In this document: one piece after another, positions 1-63,120 of the stretch
How positions within the stretch are numbered: the stretch's first letter is position 1
How the letters are laid out: each line of letters starts with the position of its first letter
Assembly: GCF_027244095.1 (NCBI RefSeq)
Contig: NC_069662.1
Coordinates: forward strand, 87,578,294 to 87,642,293
Length of the DNA stretch: 64,000 nucleotides
Reading direction: 5' to 3'
Origin: Hemicordylus capensis
Taxonomy: Eukaryota; Chordata; Lepidosauria; Squamata; Cordylidae
Translations under genes and position numbers: made by a program
The notes under the pieces: model-generated
Told to the model about the DNA's origin: nothing
Seen by the model: only the letters and a program-made list of their open reading frames with translations
Databases searched by the model: none

Positions 1-2882
1 TATACCTTAAGAAGTGTTTGACTGTTGTCAGAGGGTTGCATTTTAGTCCAGCGGTGGCCAAGTCAGGTTGGACTATATTTTTATGACACAGTGACATTTA
101 AGTTGCATTGTATCATACACTAAATAACTTCAGTTCATGTAAAAAGACCTTCTATTATCAACGAGGCCCCAGTAGTTCTCTGTGTCTTAAGAGGATAGCC
201 AGCAAATTCCTTTTGTTAAAGAATGCAAATTACTATCAAGGTATAGATGGCCCAGTTACATGCATGACAGTAGTGTGCTCTCACGCTACACTAATGTAAG
301 GCATAAATAGTACTGTTTCAACAGACTAGGAGGAGGACTAGGCACTATAGGGTTCACTCTATGCCATAGTCAGAATCAGAAGTGCTGTAAAAACTAGCTG
401 CATGTGTCACTTGTGCCCACCTGTTTTTATTATTATTACATTCACCCAGCTGCCTTGCAAAGCATTGTCAGATATATCTCTTTGCATTCAAAGAACCACA
501 CTTGTAATCTGACTTAAACTGCTTACATTTGAAATATTACATGAGAATTCATATTTAGATTATTGCAATTCTCTAAGGCAAATCAATTTTGCCCTCTTCC
601 CCAAAACAGCTAGATCTTGTAAATTAGCAAATATGGTAGGGAAATGGTTGGGTTAGTGAAATGAAGCTGCATTGTCTGAAAATTGAATATTAATTTAAAT
701 TTAGATCCACATCCTATAACCTGCACTGGATAGATAGACCTTTATTCTTATTATCCACTGACATTTGTGGAATTTAATCTCCTTTGTTATTATGGCTGCT
801 GTGAAGACACAGCTGCTATTAACTGGTTTTTTAAAATGCAGTTGTGTATTGCATAGGCGAGTTTACCATAAGATGCAACTCGCTCATAAGTAAGTTGTTA
901 TGAGATCCAGGCAGAGCTAAGGTAAACAAACAGCAGTCAACCAACAGGTAGATGCATACTGGATCCCCACTTAATAATCACCCAGAAAGAATCCAACAAT
1001 AAAATAAAGATATTTAAATTACCAATATGTTTAAATTTAAACATTGCATAAGTAATAAGTGTTTTAATTGGGTTTTAATAGATAACGTTTTGAATTTTAA
1101 TTGTTGAAATGTTTTAATCTTTTTATTAGTTGTTTTTATTGTTCTGTTGTAAACCACCCAGCAAACTTGCATTTTGGGCGGTATAAAAATGTGTTAAATA
1201 AATAATAAATGCCCATCATATTAAAAATGGATAACCACAGAACACTTCCTGAAATTTGCCATAAAATCACTGTAAAAGGATCATAAAATCGCTTGTAAAA
1301 AGGAATGTAAATACAGAGTTGAAACCTTTTGTGATTCTGAAGCACTCAGTCTCACATTTGCCAAGGAATAAATCCATTCTCCAAGAAGGGTATTAAATTT
1401 GTGCTGTAGTTATCAGATTCCAGAAGAGTCTCTGCCTAACCAAATGCATTTCGACTGATCCTTCAGTGGCAGTATAAAAAGAATCTTTCTCCTTGTAAAA
1501 AGGCTTTTATGGTAATAAAGCCTACCTCACCAACATGAATATTAGTGCTTCAATATTTATAACAGAAATCGTTTCTTATTGATACATTTCATCCTTGTAA
1601 CTACCGGTTTGCAGGTCCTGCATTGGTAGCTATAATTTATGAATTTATATGTAACTGGTAGCTATAAACATAATCTTTTCCCACTAATAAAATCCCAAGC
1701 AATCTAGGCAGGCCCGGGTACCTCTCCTAGAGTATTGACAACCCAGCCCAGATCCCTTATGACATAATCTAGGCTGCCACTGCTACTCAACTTTCTGTAT
1801 GCCTTATGAGGCCAGAAGGCAAAGCTGAACTGTGGGTATCAGCATGAAGCACTGTGCTAGCCCAGCCCTACTGCCTTGGGGCTAGCAGTTATCTCAGCTT
1901 TCCCCACTTGGTGCATTCTGCAGCAGAGGAGAAAAGGGCTACTGACTGTGGATTGGGTGGGCAGGTGGTTGTAAGTGGTTGAAGATGGCAGTACGTCAAA
2001 TTCAGGTAATGGTTGAGGCACAGAAAGATCTAATCCCTGCCTGGATCTCTCTGTGACTCCTAGCCTTACACTGAAGAGAGAAAGGACAGCTGCAGTGGGG
2101 CAGATGGAAGGCTGCTAGCTTCTGCAGCCTTCCTCTGTGGCAGCAGGAGAGAGACTATCAAGTGCCCAGGGGATTCTAGGCCCAGGGAACTGTCTTCAGA
2201 ATGTAATCTTGGTTTAATGCAGGGCTGGGACCCAGGGCTTGTTCTTTTTCCCTTCCAGAAAGGGAAAGAGCGCTAGCAGCTCTTTAAGGCAAGAAGAAAG
2301 AATTATCTGGCCACCGGAGGGGTAATTCTTACCCCTCAGGTGCCCAGACAAGTGACTGTTTGCAAGCCTGTATTATCTGAATATTCTTTAAGGCCTACCT
2401 CTCAGTGGTTGGAATTCCAAAGACTGTCTCCAGCACTGCCATATGCACGGTCCTGTGTGTGCACCGAGGTTTCCAGGCCTCTGCCGCCCTGTTGTGCCTC
2501 TCAATCAGTCGGGGTACTTTTGGGAGCACCTGGAAATGGAAATTGGAGATATGCATACCAAGGCACTTGACAACTTTTGGAAACCAGCCATTTTGTTTTG
2601 GAAGACTGAAAGGGGCAGCTATTTATAACCTTTTGTACTTAAATATAGGCCTTTTGTGAGCCTATGTAATCACAGTACTCTTTACGTTATGTACTAGAAT
2701 AAATAGAACACACACAGTACTTCTACAGCTTAGGAAATAACTTTTAATATGGATAGCTTGTGATTAGCCTAGCCTTAAGAGAGAAAAATGTGTACAGAAT
2801 CTAGCTGATCCTCAATAACAGAGTGAAAGCTTGCATGTTAATTAGATTTTTTCTTTTGCCTCATGGCTTTTCCCCCCCAAAG
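1..2882 (+). other. MPLKIP: MPLKIP intron 1 (3' part), with unassigned sequence
   Basis: This stretch lies upstream of the MPLKIP last exon and, by inference, is the 3' part of its only intron. MPLKIP exon 1 in other vertebrates encodes a Gly/Pro/Ser/Arg-rich N-terminus. No such reading frame is seen here on the plus strand, so exon 1 must be left of the window and the intron is at least 2.88 kb. An L2/CR1-like 3' tail is at about 1030-1210. The region 1690-2600 is less AT-rich than the rest, and I do not recognise it. Confidence 0.6.
1030..1210 (+). repeat. LINE (L2/CR1-like) 3' tail
   Basis: It has the characteristic squamate LINE 3' end: a TGTAAACCACCCAG-like motif, then GGGCGGTATAAAAATG, then a TAAATAAATAAT simple-repeat tail ending near 1210. 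Only the untranslated tail is visible, so it is a 5'-truncated insertion. Confidence 0.7.
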
Positions 2883-3092
2883 GGATCACCCAGGACATCT
2901 ACTCCATTTGGTACACCGCATGGCAGAGAGAAAAGAGGGTCTAATGATGATGATGTGGAAAAATATTACAAACCTTCCATGCTTGAGGACCCGTGGGCTG
3001 GCCTTGAGCCAGTATCTGTAACAGATGTTAACCAACAATTCAGCAGTGGCCAAACAACATACACTGGTAAAAAGGGGAGGTACTTCAGTTAA
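2883..3092 (+). CDS. MPLKIP: MPLKIP (TTDN1) last coding exon, C-terminal 69 residues
   Basis: This exon encodes the conserved C-terminal part of M-phase-specific PLK1-interacting protein. It begins after a polypyrimidine-AAAG acceptor (AG at 2881-2882) in phase 0 with [10 protein letters not shown] and ends in GKKGRYFS followed by TAA at 3090-3092. It contains the family hallmark block [17 protein letters not shown] at about residues 29-45 of the exon. Human MPLKIP has the same two-exon plan, with [10 protein letters not shown] opening the second exon and RYFC at the end. The protein is nuclear, is phosphorylated in mitosis, and is mutated in non-photosensitive trichothiodystrophy. The gene runs toward CDK13 (convergent). 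The N-terminal exon is outside the window, so this is a partial gene here, not a broken one. Confidence 0.95.
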   Translation, partial: GSPRTSTPFGTPHGREKRGSNDDDVEKYYKPSMLEDPWAGLEPVSVTDVNQQFSSGQTTYTGKKGRYFS

Positions 3093-3560
3093 TAGTGGAA
3101 GTGAAATAACACCAGCAGTGAAAAACTGGGACAAAATCTTCCTACTTGAGGTGACAAGTATTCAAGGATGTAGATCATGCTTTTATTTAAACTACCTGTA
3201 CTTTTATTCTGCCATTTTTACTACATCACATATTTTTATATGTGGGAAGAAAGGAGTAATGGGATACCTTGACACTCCTGACTGTGGAAGGGGCCATCCA
3301 GCTATGAAGAACAAAATATTCTTTAGGCACCAGCAATTGGATTGTGACTGTTTCTAATATTTTCCTCTTCCATATCAGATTGCACAATATGTTTATTGTT
3401 AACTTCCTCAAGAAGTGATATCCTTTTATGTTTGAACATTTTTAGAACAAAGAGCTTTGAAATAAAAGTTGATGTTTTATAGTACATGCAAATATTTTAC
3501 TATTTTTTGTTAGACCATACTTCAGGTAACGGTATGGAAATAAATGTTTTCTGTAAATAC
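3093..3560 (+). other. MPLKIP: MPLKIP 3' UTR with poly(A) signals
   Basis: AT-rich sequence follows the MPLKIP stop codon. AATAAA hexamers occur at 3461-3466 and 3539-3544, so cleavage is expected at about 3480-3565. A third AATAAA at 4595-4600 could serve a longer form. The actual ends cannot be fixed without transcript data. Confidence 0.6.
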
Positions 3561-4092
3561 TTGCACATTATGGTAAGCTTTTATACAGCCTTGCAGATCT
3601 AGTGTGAAACAATTTTAGCAGTTGTGGCAAATGTTTTCTTCAGCAAACTATATTCAGCTGTCTATTTTTGTATTTTAAATTTTACTTATGAAGGAACTCT
3701 TTAGTTAGTAGCAAGAAATCACCTTGTACAGGCATGTTTAACCTGCATATAAAAATTGTTCAGTACAGACATTGGGTTCTGCAATTGTTTATTTGTGGTG
3801 GCATGTTTGATAATTCTCTAGGGCTATATGTTGGTTAAACGGCAGCTTTCATTAGGACTTTTGTGAACTTAAGTGTATAGGATGGCTGCGAGTACTCTAG
3901 ATTCCCAACCTTTACCCTTATACAGACCACTACATGGTCATTGTAAGCTTTTGTGGACCACCACATGAGCAAGCTGTTTAAAACATTTAACATAGCCTCT
4001 GGCTGACAGGAGTCAAACATATATATCAAAGGTTATTATATAGTTATGTCCATTAACTTATTATGGTCACTCAAACATATTGCACTCATCAC

Positions 4093-4279
4093 CAGTGTTC
4101 TCTAATTTTTTTTCATCTGTGTGCAGAATGAGTTTTGTTCTGGGCAGCAATATCAAGTCAGTGTGTGCGCACGTGCATTCAAAGTGGGACCTTCCTGATT
4201 CAACCTGAGCAGGAACTAAAATTAACTGAGCAGAGATTTTAAAACTTGTGAGCATGTGCACACCTTAGAGGGAACACTG
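4093..4279 (+). mobile_element. Non-autonomous hAT transposon (MITE family A), copy 1
   Basis: It starts CAGTGTTCTCTAA and ends TTAGAGGGAACACTG, giving inverted termini of about 15 bp. The flanking 8-mers CTCATCAC (4085-4092) and CTTGTCAC (4280-4287) match at 6 of 8 positions, as expected for an old 8-bp hAT target duplication. It carries no coding capacity. Three further copies are in the window. Confidence 0.8.
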
Positions 4280-5344
4280 CTTGTCACAGTAGTATACCTG
4301 CAGTAGACACAGTTGTCACAGTAGTTTACCTGTAGTAGTATTGGGGGAAATATGATACTTTTCTATTATAATACTGCATTATTACATTATTTCCCCCCAC
4401 AGAACACTTGCAGTATCCTCACAAACCAAAGGTTGGGAACTACTGTTCTAGGTTCCTGTTAAAGTATTAGTTTTAAAAATTGCTCAGAAGTGGATTAATC
4501 TACAAACACTGTAAGTGTGGACGACAGGTCTTGCAGATGCACCACTGGTATACTGTATGCAGGTATAGTGTCCCCCGTCCCCGCGCCCCCTTTTAATAAA
4601 CATTTGAAGAGGGCTACAGAAAAGTGTTGAGTGCAGTTCTTATTTGATATTGCTTTGAAACCAATTAGGGGTAAATCACTGTAGGCTGATTTAAAAGAAA
4701 AGTTTAAAGATGGTGCTAGAATTGAACTTCACTTGTTCATTTTTAGCAGCAGTTTGTGTGGCAATATACTATTTGAAATTGTCGTTAAATTTAACAGTAG
4801 GTGCCTGTGTCTTACAGTCACTGGATTGACCTGCCTCCAGTAAAATTAAGGACACACTGTCACCTAGAAGCCTGTGTATGAATGTTACCTTTTAAGCTAT
4901 CACTTGTGTGTGTGGAGTACAAACTGCTCACAGGCAAACTATTCAAAACGTCAGTATCAAATTGCACTGTTTCTTCACAAATGTATTTCAAATGAAATTT
5001 ATGATGTTCTTTGCAGATGGAAAAATCAGTATGCTAGGTCACCCAGTTACGTAAAACAATTGGAAGGATTTTTTTCCAGATGGTTGCCATTTTTCATATT
5101 TCTCATAATTAACAAGCAGTATTCTAAGAGTGAAACATCAGGGAAATGGCAGAGAGAACATTTGATAGAATATAGTAATTATGAAAAAAAAACCTAGATT
5201 AATAGAATTCCTAACCATAAAAAATATGGGATAATTACTCAGGAAACTTGGTTTTACAATGGTTCCTTGTATTTGGGGAAGAATTTCTCACTCTTCTAAT
5301 TATTTTTACAGGGACATGAAAATCTTTGCATACTACTCAGTCAG

Positions 5345-5765
5345 AATCCCAATAAGGACATTCCCTCCTCCCACCATGCAGAATTGCCCCCGCCCCCACC
5401 CATAGTAGATTGAGAGAGGGTGGGGATTCTTTATTTCCCAACCCAGCACCAGTGGGCAGGGGGATGAGAAAGTGGAGTTAATGCCTGGAGGGGTGCTGGG
5501 GATGTGTAGGTTGTTCCCATGGGAACTACAGTCTCCAGACATCCTGCACTCATTCACAGTGTAACTCCCCATAGACTAGCCTGAGATTCTCTGCATCTGC
5601 TCAGCTTTCCCTAAGCCAAGGGTGGGTTGGGAATTAAAGAACCCCCAACCACTGTACTGCCTGGTGCAGCTGCACTGCATCCATGGGTCGGGGGCAGGGG
5701 GAGTGACGGTTAGGCCTGCCAATATTTCTGATGGAAAAGACCTACATACTCCTACACTCATTACA
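5345..5765. mobile_element. Foldback element with long imperfect inverted arms
   Basis: The left arm (about 5380-5450, with the CCCCCGCCCCCACCCAT block and GATTCTTTATTTCCCAACCC) is complementary to the right arm (about 5615-5700, with GGTTGGGAATTAAAGAACCC and ATGGGTCGGGGGCAGGGG). The palindromic plan suggests a non-autonomous DNA transposon. Ends and family are not certain. Confidence 0.55.
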
Positions 5766-5814
5766 GTATATTTCCAACCAACTGCCTGAATCAAACTGCT
5801 ATACATGTAGTGGC

Positions 5815-5985
5815 TGCTAGAGATGTAGTAGGAAGGGTGCTTGCATGCAGAAGGTTCTAAGTTTCCTTCCTGGCTTCTCCAGATAGAGCTGAGGGAGGCT
5901 CCTGCCTGTAACCTTGAAGAAGCTGCTACCAGTCTGTGTAGACAGTACTGAGCTAGCTGGAGTAATGATCTGACTTTGCTTGCTG
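5815..5985 (+). repeat. tRNA-headed squamate SINE, 5'-shortened copy
   Basis: It contains GCTTGCATGCAGAAGGTT (box B side of the tRNA-like head). This is followed by the shared body: CTTCTCCAGATAGAGCTGAG, CTCCTGCCTG, GACAGTACTGAGCTAG. The same body recurs at 8300, 17221, 22640, 52440 and 56030. Confidence 0.75.
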
Positions 5986-7691
5986 TGAGTGCACTGGCTG
6001 GCTCTCAGAGACACCGCCCCCCTTTTAAATAGTTCTAGACAAAGTAGTCCTAGAGTCAGAGATTTGCAGGTTAAGTCCAAGTCTGTTGCATACCCATCTA
6101 AAGAACATCCTGATGTTTTGATTACCCTCCTCCATCCCCAAACTCCTGTCCCTTATTCAGCCAATGGAATGTTTGCAACCTTAAACACAGGCTATGGCTC
6201 CATAGTAACCGGAGACTTAAAAATGTAGCTGTGTTCATGGGCATGGCCTATTACTTGCTGCATTAAAACAAGGAAGGAGAGCTTTTTAGAACAGCAACCT
6301 TACATCAAGATGCCTATGGGAAGCTATGCAATTCTCTACTATTTTTAACATTAAAAGAAACCATGTGAATGGCAGTATAAGACAGACTTTTTTGTGCGGG
6401 GGGGCAGGGGAGGGATGACCTAGATACTTGACATTCACATAAGGTGGGTACTTCATTGCTTTTCAGTCATGACAAAGCAAATCAGACCCCATGAGTGACA
6501 TCCAGCTGTTTGGAGCATAATTAACAACAGCTTCTCTTATAAGCACAAGAAGAGTTATGCTCACACAAGGAGTCTTGTAATTGAGTTTCTATCTGTGTTA
6601 AACACACAAAAGGTAAAATTAAACACTAAAAGTAGAGTGGAGGCCATCTGTTCTAGGTCTTTGCTGGGGCTGCCAAGAAAATCAGATTTGCAATAAGCTG
6701 CACTACAGAACTCAGGTCAAACTGTTCCTGTAAAGTATAGCTGGAAGAGACAGTATCCTTGATGCATCTCAAGGGAAGGGATTATTTACCCTTTCAATTT
6801 TGGTGATAAGAATGTTAGAAATTGAGTACAGTAGTACATCTTAATACCACTTCAAAATGGACGAGTGAACTGTCAAAAATGCTTGAATTGGATGGATCAA
6901 TATGGAAGAAGCAGACAAAGCAGCACCTGATCAATGCAAGAGGCAGGTTCATGAATAAAATGGTTTGGTTTTTCTTCTTTTTATGCAGGAGGTAAACAAC
7001 TTACCCATATAACAAGAGAATATCCACATTGCCGAGAAAGTATGTACATGCTTTCAGCTAGGGTATTCAAACTTTGCAACAATATGCTTCTGTAATTCAG
7101 ATATTTATTCACATATAGTTTTTCCCTAGCAACAGCGCCTGGCCTAAAACAAACTGATCATTGGAAAAGGGGAAACCATACCTTACAGCAGAGCTTGGCA
7201 ATCTTTCAGAAGTGATGTGCCAAATCTTCAGAGGCAACTGAAGGGGTGTCAGTCTGGCACCCCCAGCTCACTAGTCCAGACCCACCCTTCTGTCACCAGA
7301 AGGTGTGTGATTTGGCACAGGGCTTCCAGTCTCCCTTTAAAAGCTTTGGGACTTGTATATACAGATAAGCTCTAAATTCTTTATCAGTCTCTGTTTAAAA
7401 GTTGGTCAGATTCCTATGGTATTACTTTTAGTTATCACACAACAATTCCTGATTGATGGAGATAATTTACATTAGAGACATGAACACGTACATGTACAGA
7501 AAGCCATCAGAAGCCCTTGTGTAGAATGTTCCCCATTATTAAGGGAAAACAAAGCTAAGGTGTTAAATGCTTTTATTTACAAGTCTACTCAGTACATGTA
7601 TACACATTAAAACAAAACTGCAGGAAAGTAATAGTGTTTGCATTCTAAACTGTATTATAACTTAGGGAGAAATATCTAACACTTAAACAAA

Positions 7692-7770
7692 GGCTGACAT
7701 CCAGGCTAAATTACTCAAGAGGAGTCTCATGGAGATCAATTTCAGTCATGAGTAACAGCCTGGATGTCAG
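7692..7770. repeat. Short hairpin element
   Basis: CTGACATCCAGGCT near 7693 is exactly complementary to AGCCTGGATGTCAG near 7757, and flanking bases pair partly. The unit is about 80 bp. It may be a tiny palindromic MITE or a transcript hairpin; no family was recognised. Confidence 0.5.
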
Positions 7771-8299
7771 TCAATATTTTTGGGGACTAGAATTATCTGT
7801 ATTTGTCTTATTTGTATCTTAATATTTTTGTTGCCTTCACTTTATTAATGAAAACTAACCAAACATGCTCCATTCACATGATTCCCCAAGTCTGGACAGT
7901 GTTTGATAGTACTGCGAATTGGTCTAACAAATCCCTACTTCTCTTTAGTTTTGCGAAAGGAAAAATCTCACTAAGCACTTTGTCAGTCACTTCACAACTG
8001 CCACCAAATTGTGCTAACGTTTAAAGGAATTCAACCTTTCAATGAAGGAGGCTAGAATTCAGTGAAGGAGGCTAGAATTTCAGGATACATGTTAAATATC
8101 CACAGTAATATAAAGCCTGCTCTTTAAAAGAGATGTGTGCACCAATGCAAGCATTAGAAACCAAAGTCCTGACATTTATTACACAGGTTTTTCCTATTTA
8201 ACTTGAATTTTCTCTCTCCCTAGGAAGCTAAATAGCATCCTATTACTGCAAACTTTTAATTGATCTTATTCTAGTACAGAGTAATGAACTTGATAATGA

Positions 8300-8458
8300 C
8301 ATAAGTGAAGGTTCCAAGTTCCCTCCCTGGCATCTCCAAGATAGGGCTGAGAGAGACTCCTGCCTGAAACCTTTGAGAAGCCGCTGCCAGTCTGTGTAGA
8401 CAAGACTGAGCTAGATAGACCAATAGGCTGACTCACAAGGCAGCTTCTTATGTTCTGA
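8300..8458 (+). repeat. SINE body fragment
   Basis: It carries the shared SINE body (TCTCCAAGATAGGGCTGAGA, CTCCTGCCTGAAACC, AGTCTGTGTAGACAAGACTG, GAGCTAGATAGACCAATAGG) and ends in AAGGCAGCTTCTTATGTTC. The head is missing. Confidence 0.8.
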
Positions 8459-10774
8459 AATGTTTGCTTTGGGGCCTGAGAAGCATTAGTGTTTGAACAG
8501 CAAATGCAGCTAAAATGCTGCATAATAGTCCAGGGCCAATTTTTGGAAATGGTCTGTGGAATCTCAGGGTGGAGTTACTTTGTCTTATCAGTAGATTGAA
8601 TTCTCAGAAACCCACGATGAAATGTGTATTTCTTTTCAGAATGCAAGCTTGCCACAACAGTGTCAGACACATACTCCCTAGTAACTATCAGACTCCAGGT
8701 GCATGTGGAAATTTTCAACACTTACCTTCAGCACAGAAAAAGGCGGCATCTAGCATGGGGAGGGGGGGCGTGTTGTCTACATACTTGCCATTTCACTTAC
8801 CTGCTCAATATTTAAAAGGGTATTAAAACACATTTGACCAGTGATTTTAAAACTAGAGGTCTTTTAACTTCCCAGCATGAGAAGTTCTCGTGAAAGTTGA
8901 CTTCTCTGCCCTAAAAAGGTATTGTAGCAGATTAAAGCCTTTCTATCAGAGCAAACTCGCGTGGGGGAAAGAAATGCTGAATCATCCCTGCTGAGGTGCT
9001 TGGCTAAGTTTCTCCTAAAACTATCCTGTATTATTGGTAGGACTTTAAATCCCAGATGTGTGAAATCTTGAAAATACTTCTCTCCCTGCAGAACTGTTTT
9101 CTTTCCCTTATAAGAGCACAGGCCTTGTTGAGATTCCTCAAAATCTGCGACCAGGCATTCAAAAGAACATTACTGCCGATATCTCTGTCTAGTCCAATCT
9201 GGTTGGGTTTTGCTTGTTTTTACAAGTAACTTTTTGATTCAGGGAAAAGGTCACTTGCACACAAACTTCCAAGGCTCCTTTCTACCACAACCACAATAGA
9301 AAAACCCCACAAGAAAATCAAGGAACTATCTGAATTGACCTCCAATGCAGCACAAGGAGTTGTGATCAGGAGAGCCCCAGTGCAAAAGCACTTAGCTGTA
9401 TGTACTCTAGATTCTGGAGTATTGTCTTTGATTACTTTTTTAAAAAATGCTAGTTGGAAACTGCATTTTAGCAGTGATCTACAGCTGATGCTTAGCACTC
9501 AAGTGGGCCTTTATTAATCTAGATTTTATTCAGGAAGACCTGTTCTAACTCAGCATCTTCTCTATCAAATGTCAACACAAGTTGTTCAGATTACAAATTT
9601 CTTCCAGTTTAGCTGCTTTTATTTTCAGTCAGGATCCTCTAAATGATATTGATGACTTGTGTCATATTTACAGGGGAGTTCCAACAAGTTTGACACCCTA
9701 CAATGCAATATTCACTAAAATCAAAGATTTGAAGCAGACAATGTTGGGTTCACTTCCAAAAGATTCAAGTCACCTCCAACAAGACTACAGTTGTCATTTA
9801 GTTAATGGAAACATTACATGTTTAGAAAATAGCTACATATACACTAGCTTGTCAACTGGATAATCAGCTGGGAACTGTTTTTCCAGTGTGGGCATCTAAA
9901 AACATTTCAGTACATGGAAAATAAAGCCAATGCCCTGGCTCTAAAGAAGAGACTTATTCTTACAGAACAAACTTGCTCTGCTGAAAAGCACATCTGGAGC
10001 CAGAGTGATATTTTCTGGGAGACATTTTTGCTTTTAGAATGAACATGAAATGGAATTATTCCAATATTCAAATTAAGTAGCAAGTTAGTGGAACAGTTTA
10101 ATACACAGTTGGTTGGCACAGTCCCAGTTTCCAGAAATTTAAACTGCTTGTTATGCTTCTGTTTAATTAAATGTTGGTTTTGTAACTTTGATACGCTGCT
10201 TTCCACATAATTGCTGCAGAATGTAACCAATTCTCTAACACAAAACTAGCTGGTGTCTTAAAATGCTACTTTGTTTAATAAAACAACTATTTTGAATAAA
10301 ACAGGACACTAAGTTTTATTTGGTAAAGGAATTCGAGTAAGAGCTCTTACAGAAAATTGAAGGAAACCTACCTTTCTTCATTACTGTCCATACATTCTTA
10401 TTTTACCTCACTCCAGTTCACCAGGGCGAACAGTTGTAACTCAAGGAAAGAGAAATTCAAGTGTTTCTTAATTTGACTAATCTATAACGGCACACAAGAA
10501 TTCATAAACATGCCATCTATCCCATTTGTCCATAAATTACTATCAATGTAGTGTAAATATTAAATCTTTGTATCAAACTACAAAGTACCTTCAAACAACT
10601 TTCTTAAATTTAATGAAATGTTCTTCAGACCTTAAGCTTACATTGTTAAGGCACTTACCATTCAAGTAAAACAGTTTTTATACAAACACTGGGAAGATGG
10701 ACAGGATTCTTTAACTAGATGAATGGCTTTGAACGTAAATCAAATCAATGTCCAAATATATATAAAACTGTTGT

Positions 10775-11282
10775 ATCAAGAGAGACTGTGTTTTATTGTC
10801 AATGAGCACAAAACACCTTCCACAGATAACACTGAAAGCAGTGCAAAGACTGACAGTGACTTTTTGACTAAAGGTAGTTTTGTAAAAAGAAATACCAAAT
10901 AAATCAGTGCCCTGCTTTGATTGTTGTAAAATTTTTTACATAAAAGTTGGTCCAAACTTACAAAAAAGCACATGTGTGCATAGTTCAGATCTGACAGAGT
11001 GCCATAAAAAGCTGATGTCCCTAAATTTAGCATTGACTTAAAACTGCCAAAATATAAAATTTATAGCTAGAATTTGCAAAGATGTACAATTGATTAATCT
11101 GGTTTTTCAGAACAGCATGAATTGTAAGCAGTTTCCTATTGTATGCAAGACCCTTTTCCACATAAAAATAAAGCTGTCGAATTAACATTATTCAAGTCTG
11201 TTGGATTGCTGCTTTGAAATCACAGCTACAAAGTCTTTCCAGGTAAAAATGATGTGCCTGAGGGAAAACATGAAATAGATGC
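10775..11282 (-). other. CDK13: CDK13 3' UTR (probable)
   Basis: This is AT-rich, repeat-free sequence directly after the CDK13 stop codon. Read on the minus strand, AATAAA occurs at 10797-10792, which would end a 3' UTR of about 0.5 kb. A further AATAAA at 10320-10315 allows a UTR of about 1 kb. Which one is used is not visible. Confidence 0.5.
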
Positions 11283-62297
<51,015 letters not shown>

Positions 62298-62844
62298 CGG
62301 GATCGCTCCGGCGAACAAGAACCCGTCAAGGCGCCCACAAGGAGGGAAAAGCAGCCGCCGCCATTTGGGGGGGAGGCCCCTTCACCAGCCGGCTCCGCTA
62401 CGCAGGACAAAACCCGACCGCTGGCCGCCGCCGCCGCCTCCTCGCATGGAACGGAAAGATCCGCCAGAAAGGCTGGCCAGGCCAATCGGTGCCTCTCCGC
62501 CTTCGCGTCCACAGGCTCCTAAGGGCAGCGCCGGCGGCCTCCTCCGCGCCTGACATCAGCTCGCCCCATTTCCCGGCAGGGCCCCGAGCGCGGCCTGCGC
62601 GCCTCTCCTCTTGAAGCTTCGGCCGCGAACGTCAGCCTGTTCCGCAACCTTTGGCTTCCAGTCCCGACGCCGGGATCTCCTGCTCCTCCTCGGTTTTCGC
62701 CCACCAGTCACTCGGCTCAGTCCAGTACCGGGGGGGGGGGGCGCGGTGAGAAGAAGAGCGACCGCCAAACGGTCCCCGACGTCCGCGCTGTGCACTTCTC
62801 TCTCACACAGACAGAAGGGAGACGGCCGGCGCACCCGGCATAAC

Positions 62845-62856
62845 TGCGCACGCGCA
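62845..62856. promoter_or_regulatory. NRF1 consensus site
   Basis: TGCGCACGCGCA fits the NRF1 consensus YGCGCAYGCGCR at every position. NRF1 sites are typical of housekeeping promoters close to the start site. Confidence 0.65.
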
Positions 62857-62930
62857 CCCGTGTGAGGTAAGAAGGCAGAAGCCTATCTCCACGCAGGAGA
62901 CTTCGGTTCATTCCTCCGACCAGGCCACGG

Positions 62931-62939
62931 CTCGCGAGA
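62931..62939. promoter_or_regulatory. CGCG-box-like motif
   Basis: CTCGCGAGA matches nine bases of the TCTCGCGAGA element found in many CpG-island promoters. Confidence 0.5.
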
Positions 62940-62974
62940 TTTTCTTACACTCGCCCTTCTCCCTCCCCTCAGGG

Positions 62975-63075
62975 CCGGAAGTTGCGACAAGCAACTTCCG
63001 ATCGTAATGCTTGCTTCCAGCGCTCATGGGTCTTAGTCTTAGCAGAACAGTTCCCTTCCCTCACAAAACTTCCGG
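62975..63075. promoter_or_regulatory. Cluster of ETS (GABP-type) motifs
   Basis: CCGGAAGT at 62975-62982, ACTTCCG at 62994-63000 and ACTTCCGG at 63068-63075. The first two face each other across a short spacer. Paired ETS sites of this kind are typical GABP targets. Confidence 0.55.
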
Positions 63076-63120
63076 CTCTCGATGGCATTTGGTAGCGTGC
63101 TCCATGGGCGAGGTACGAGC

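Larger units (their letters stand above)
3565..10770. other. Intergenic region between MPLKIP and CDK13 3' ends
   Basis: No coding exon was recognised. It holds a hAT MITE (4093-4279), a foldback element (about 5345-5765), two SINE pieces (about 5815-5985 and 8300-8458) and a short hairpin (about 7692-7770). The remainder is AT-rich sequence without a motif I can name. The small open frames show no family resemblance. Confidence 0.6.

Noticed and set aside
2340-2659. Candidate MPLKIP exon 1
   Set aside because: The translations lack the Gly/Pro/Ser/Arg-rich N-terminal sequence of MPLKIP and no convincing donor joins it to 2883.
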